The translations under genes and the position numbers were made by a program. Shown one piece after another: positions 62,758 through 64,000 of a DNA stretch of 64,000 bases. Source of the DNA: Ensifer sp. LC11 (GTDB lineage: Bacteria > Pseudomonadota > Alphaproteobacteria > Rhizobiales > Rhizobiaceae); NCBI RefSeq assembly GCF_001695835.1, contig NZ_MBSO01000012.1, forward strand, positions 496,001 to 560,000, written 5' to 3'. How positions within the stretch are numbered: the stretch's first letter is position 1; the number at the start of each line of letters is the position of its first letter. The notes under the pieces are model-generated. The model was not told where the DNA came from. It did not search any database and saw nothing but the letters and a program-made list of their open reading frames with translations.

Positions 62758-62926
62758 TGGTAAAGTCCTTTCGGTTGCGCGCAGGCCAGCCCACCGGTTC
62801 ACGGAACCAGTGCGTCGACCCGAGCTTTGGGCAATGGAGTTCCAGCCGGAAAACCGCGCTACGCGGTTCCGGGATAACCGGATGTGTCGGGATCGATCAC
62901 GTCATGACGTGACCGATATGCTGTTC

Positions 62927-63361
62927 TTATTGCGATCGAAGCCGGTGCCGCCTTGCGAAATCCTCGGCGAGGTCGGCGAGCGTCACATGGGCGAAGCGGT
63001 CGAGCAGCAGTGCCTCGGCTTCGGCAAAGGCGGTATCGAGCGCGGCATTGACCGCCTGCTCGACGAGGCATTCCGGCATCTCCTGCCGGTTGCCGATGGC
63101 AAAGATCGCGGGCTCGCCGAGCGTTTCGTGCAATTGCCTGAGCGTCACGGTCTTGAGGTCGGCGGTAATCGCCCAGCCGCCCGCATGGCCGCGGGCGGAC
63201 GAGACGATGCCGGCATCACGCAGGAAGCCCATGGTACGGCGCACGACGACCGGATTGGTGCGCATGCACATGGCAAGCTCGTCGGAGGTCAAGGGTTCGC
63301 CGCGCTCGGCCATGTGGAGAAGCGCGTGAAGGACGGAGGAAAGGCGGCTGTCTTTTTTCAT
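62927..63361 (-). CDS. Rrf2-family transcriptional regulator
   Basis: This 144-residue protein has the Rrf2 winged helix (SSVLHALLHMAERGEPLTSD with TNPVVVRRTMGFLRDAGI). It has only two Cys (AMCMRT and PECLVEQ), not the three-Cys cluster ligand of IscR/NsrR, so it is of the thiol- or cluster-free YwnA/CymR kind. It precedes the thioredoxin reductase-like gene. Confidence 0.92.
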   Translation of the reverse strand: MKKDSRLSSVLHALLHMAERGEPLTSDELAMCMRTNPVVVRRTMGFLRDAGIVSSARGHAGGWAITADLKTVTLRQLHETLGEPAIFAIGNRQEMPECLVEQAVNAALDTAFAEAEALLLDRFAHVTLADLAEDFARRHRLRSQ

Positions 63362-63478
63362 GTAACTTCAATTATTGCGAATCGTCACGCGATGCAAGGG
63401 GTGCTTGGGACGGGAGCGGGGGCAGGGAGTGTGGTGTCCGTGCGCCGTGGGCCCGGGTGCCAGGTGAAGGCGGGAGGC

Positions 63479-64000
63479 TCAGGCGTGGGTCTGGTTCTGC
63501 GCTCTTGCGACGATGACGATACCCAAAAGCGAAACGACCAGGCCGCCGGCCATGGCAAGGGAGAGCGGCTCGGAAAACATGACCCATGCCCAGATCATCG
63601 TTACCGGCGGGCTGAGATAAAGGATCGCGGTGACACGGGCAGGGGAGGATTTCCTGAGCGCGAGATAGTAGAGGCTCCAGGCGCCGAAGGTGGCGACGAA
63701 GACGAGCCAGAGGATGCCACTGATGAAGCCCGGATCGCGCACGGGGAGCACGCTGCCTTCGTGCCAGGCAAAGAGTGCGAAGATCGCGGCCGCCGATAGA
63801 CACTGGATGCAAAGGCTCTGGTGGACAGGCATGGCACTGGCCGGACTGCGCTTCTGCAGCAGTGTCGCCAGCGCCAGCGACAGCGTGCCAAGCACCGGCA
63901 GGCCATAGGCCGAGAGCGGAACATCGCCCATATCCAGCGACCAGCCGGAGGCGATGAGCACGCCCGCAAGCCCGATGAACGAGCCGAGCCATTGTCGCGC
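63479..64000 (-). CDS. EamA/DMT-family transporter, 5' end cut by window
   Basis: The gene is open to the window end, so the N-terminal half is missing. About 173 residues remain, with a second EamA domain of five hydrophobic segments (VLGTLSLALATLL, LVFVATFGAWSLYYLAL, TAILYLSPPVTMIWAWVMF, LVVSLLGIVIVARA). Such carriers export metabolites or amino acids. It converges on nothing and ends 117 bases after the Rrf2 start. Confidence 0.85.
   Translation of the reverse strand, partial: ARQWLGSFIGLAGVLIASGWSLDMGDVPLSAYGLPVLGTLSLALATLLQKRSPASAMPVHQSLCIQCLSAAAIFALFAWHEGSVLPVRDPGFISGILWLVFVATFGAWSLYYLALRKSSPARVTAILYLSPPVTMIWAWVMFSEPLSLAMAGGLVVSLLGIVIVARAQNQTHA

Overview
The window is GC-rich, gene-dense chromosomal DNA from an alphaproteobacterium, most likely a Rhizobiaceae member of the Sinorhizobium/Ensifer type. 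The basis is the protein style (class I ilvC, FtrA-type regulator, DUF1127 and DUF1194 proteins, short rhizobial housekeeping proteins) and the many palindromic intergenic repeats typical of rhizobia. No tRNA, rRNA, CRISPR array or prophage was seen. About 65 genes are supported; most are single genes or pairs of metabolism, transport and regulation.

Layout. 0-9 kb: a truncated HlyD adaptor, an acetyltransferase, a rhodanese divergent from an FtrA regulator, a nucleoside-recognition membrane protein divergent from an Lrp/AsnC regulator, an SDR, a GFA protein, an orphan membrane protein and a LysR/DUF1127 pair. 9-18 kb: peptidase E-like protein, macAB efflux operon, a frameshifted membrane gene, TetR, ilvC with terminator, HAD phosphatase. 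18-24 kb: a two-gene operon of unknown function, a PLP ammonia-lyase, small rhizobial proteins, rpsU, cspA, an HTH protein. 24-32 kb: TPP enzyme, LysE exporter, PaiB divergent from a MocR regulator, peroxiredoxin-like protein, and an IS630-type element carrying a passenger gene. 32-44 kb: a beta-barrel outer membrane protein with an 18-residue tandem repeat, a threonine dehydratase-like enzyme, cytochrome c', 1-Cys peroxiredoxin, persulfide dioxygenase-rhodanese fusion, frameshifted chemoreceptor, glycine-betaine-type binding protein with an L,D-transpeptidase. 44-59 kb: a sulfatase region with three intact sulfatases and one 5'-truncated remnant, interleaved with an aminotransferase, siderophore-interacting reductase, frameshifted recX and truncated globin. 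59-64 kb: acetyltransferase, DUF1194 protein, arginase-fold protein, Rrf2 regulator with a thioredoxin-reductase-like enzyme, and a truncated DMT transporter.

How genes work together. MacA and MacB form an efflux pump. The two Tat-exported sulfatases share a 12-base palindromic element in their upstream regions, in the same orientation, so they probably answer to one regulator; a third sulfatase lies directly downstream of the second. The persulfide dioxygenase and peroxiredoxin fit sulfane-sulfur and peroxide handling. Several divergent regulator/target pairs have clear inverted repeats between them.

The most interesting signals are: (1) a 1.96-kb IS630-type unit with an oxidoreductase passenger, inserted into an intergenic repeat with a TA target duplication, so the two halves of the repeat lie 2 kb apart; (2) the shared CGTAACTGTTAC element of the sulfatase genes; (3) a near-perfect MITE-like hairpin with 32-base arms; (4) six 18-residue repeats in an outer membrane protein; (5) three genes each broken by an apparent one-base indel; (6) a translationally coupled pair of unknown genes; (7) two tiny membrane proteins of 40 and 32 residues. 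I did not find a convincing complete new defence or biosynthetic system.
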